From positions 1 to 5,282 of the forward strand of contig JAFGTU010000466.1 of NCBI GenBank assembly GCA_016933985.1: a stretch of DNA of 5,282 nt, read 5' to 3'. Position 1 is the first letter of the stretch. Every line of letters begins with the position of its first letter. Of this stretch, positions 3,960 through 5,282 are shown one piece after another. Made by a program: the position numbers and the translations under genes. Origin of the DNA: Sedimentisphaerales bacterium. GTDB lineage: Bacteria; Planctomycetota; Phycisphaerae; Sedimentisphaerales; Anaerobacaceae. Below the pieces are notes generated by a model, which worked only from the letters and a program-made list of their open reading frames with translations, was not told where the DNA came from and ran no database searches.

Positions 3960-5282
3960 TCAAGAGCATCTGGCCCCGGAACAATCCGTCGGAAGCACTA
4001 CGGTAAATGTCGTCCCCTCGCCTTCTTTGCTCTGCACGCTTATCTTCCCGCTGTGTCTTTCCACTATCTGCTTCACTATCGAAAGCCCCAGTCCCGTGCC
4101 GTCCTTTTCATTTTTCTTCGCGTTACTCGCCCTGAAAAATTCCTCGAAGACACTGCCCACTTCATCTGCAGGTATCCCGATTCCCGTATCGCTGATCATA
4201 ATCTCAACCGCATCGCCGTTGCCCTTTGCCTCAAGCCTAACGCTCTTGCCTTCGGGAGTATATTTCACCGCATTGAACAGCAAATTCGTGATCATCTCGG
4301 TTATCGAGAACTCATTGCCGACGATACTCCCGACCGACTCGGCCACATCCGAACTGACCGTAATCGACTTCTCCTCCGCCCTGGCCGCAATACTCGCCAG
4401 AGATTTCGATATAACATCCGGCAGTGAAAAGGACTCCATCTGCATCCGGCCGCTCAGCCTCATCTGTGTCAGGTTCAGCAGCTCCTTGACAAAATCAGTC
4501 AGTTGTGTCGTCCGATGGAGCGCCCTGCCGAGAAATTCGCTCTGCTGCTCGACTAGAGAATCGGCCGGACCGCTCTTGACTATATAAAGACTGCTTTGTA
4601 TCGCCGCAAGGTGGCCTTTAATGTCGTGTGTTACACGCGAAACGTATTCATCTTTTATCCGGTCCTTCTGACGCAACTGCTCGTTCGCTGATCGCAGCGA
4701 CTCTTCCTGCTTCTTCAGCTCAACAAGGAAAAGATTCTTCTGTGCAAAATCTATCTGACGCGCCGCCGCCTCCACGAAATCAAACATCTGATCCGGCGAC
4801 TTCTCCGCCAGAATATCAACGTAAAGAACATCCACCGTCTCGCCAAGATCGTTCACTCTGGCGGAGAAAACGAGGTGAGGCTTCTGCTTGTCCACGATTG
4901 TCAGTTCGATGTTCTGCCCGTCCGCAGCCTTGTTGCTCGCCTTCACCGGGGCGCCTGCCGACCGAACGGAGTCAAGCACGCGTTTGGATAAGTGCAGATA
5001 AAAGCCCCGCGCACCGACTGTGTCTCCCCGAAAATGACAGGCAAGAATCTCGGGAGACTTCGCCAGAGGAGCAGGATGCCGGGGCAGCCGAACTATGGCA
5101 ACAAAAGTATCCAGCATCTCCGCCAGACTGCTGCAGGCCTCCTGATACAGCTCCGAAGGGCTCGATAGTCCAAGCAGTCGGTTCGTCAGCTCGTTAAGCT
5201 GCTGCATCAGCGCCTCGGACAGAACCGCTGCCTGCTCGCCTCTGTACGGCGTTATGTCCTCTTCGAGGGCCTTATCGACGAT
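3960..5282 (-). CDS. GAF-domain sensor histidine kinase, N-terminus beyond the window
   Basis: The frame stays open to the right edge, so the ATG at 5207 is an internal methionine and at least 25 more residues precede it. Of the 440 visible residues, about 35-180 resemble a GAF-type sensor domain. A charged helical linker (about 185-215, containing KKQEESLRSANEQLRQKD) leads to the HisKA domain with VTHDIKGHLAAIQ; the phosphoacceptor is His219 (4626-4628). The HATPase domain shows the N box NLLFNAVKYTPEG (Asn333, Asn337), the G1 box SDTGIGIP, the F box FEEFF and the G2 box GTGLGLSIVK. All catalytic boxes are intact. No membrane segment is visible, so it could be cytoplasmic, though the missing N-terminus might contain one or another sensor domain. 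It should autophosphorylate and pass phosphate to a response regulator, none of which is in the window. It ends with the stop at 3960-3962, 173 bases from the convergent DHH gene. Confidence 0.92.
   Translation of the reverse strand: MVDKALEEDITPYRGEQAAVLSEALMQQLNELTNRLLGLSSPSELYQEACSSLAEMLDTFVAIVRLPRHPAPLAKSPEILACHFRGDTVGARGFYLHLSKRVLDSVRSAGAPVKASNKAADGQNIELTIVDKQKPHLVFSARVNDLGETVDVLYVDILAEKSPDQMFDFVEAAARQIDFAQKNLFLVELKKQEESLRSANEQLRQKDRIKDEYVSRVTHDIKGHLAAIQSSLYIVKSGPADSLVEQQSEFLGRALHRTTQLTDFVKELLNLTQMRLSGRMQMESFSLPDVISKSLASIAARAEEKSITVSSDVAESVGSIVGNEFSITEMITNLLFNAVKYTPEGKSVRLEAKGNGDAVEIMISDTGIGIPADEVGSVFEEFFRASNAKKNEKDGTGLGLSIVKQIVERHSGKISVQSKEGEGTTFTVVLPTDCSGARCS

Noticed and set aside
3928..4587. 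Plus-strand open frame of 219 codons
   Set aside because: It lies opposite the kinase HATPase domain, whose conserved boxes are all intact; Ser/Leu-rich shadow composition.

Overview
The window looks like bacterial chromosome of roughly balanced GC, most probably from a planctomycete (perhaps a Phycisphaerae-type lineage). This is an inference from style, not from a marker gene. The support is an exported formylglycine-generating-enzyme-like (SUMF1/FGE-sulfatase) lipoprotein with the 'NSIGMKLVWIPPGEFEMGS' opening, a secreted SMP-30/gluconolactonase-like protein, a REP-associated (IS200-like) transposase relic of the 'TTYGTWLHGD' type, and intergenic repeats whose antisense reads 'PLTYVRGS', a phrase I associate with planctomycete intergenic repeats.

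Layout, left to right. (1) 1-362, minus: the first ~120 residues of an FGE-like lipoprotein that runs off the left edge. (2) 363-1252: about 890 bases with no convincing gene. This stretch holds a 52-nt 3' fragment of a tRNA-Phe(GAA) gene on the minus strand (597-648), a large imperfect inverted repeat (833-925), a short run of 7-bp tandem units (1039-1073), a weak candidate promoter and a nested hairpin in the leader of the next gene. (3) 1253-2158, plus: a complete secreted SGL-domain protein (gluconolactonase/SMP-30 type). (4) 2172-2753: a relic of a REP-associated tyrosine transposase with an internal deletion and frameshift, bracketed by two ~96-bp direct repeats. (5) 2788-3786, plus: a complete DHH/DHHA1 phosphoesterase of the NrnA type (nanoRNase / pAp phosphatase). 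(6) 3787-3959: a convergent intergenic gap containing a dispersed-type intergenic repeat. (7) 3960-5282, minus: a GAF-HisKA-HATPase histidine kinase whose N-terminus lies beyond the right edge.

The genes do not form an obvious operon or pathway. The four protein genes are separated by repeats, change strand, and cover export/modification-like, sugar lactone, RNA turnover and signalling roles. I do not see a new multi-gene system. The points most worth following are the tRNA-Phe 3' fragment (possible old attachment site), the eroded transposase with its flanking repeats, the unexplained large inverted repeat, and a 9-mer (GGCAGAGGC) that occurs three times in one orientation within 610 bases, each time in or beside a stem-forming segment.
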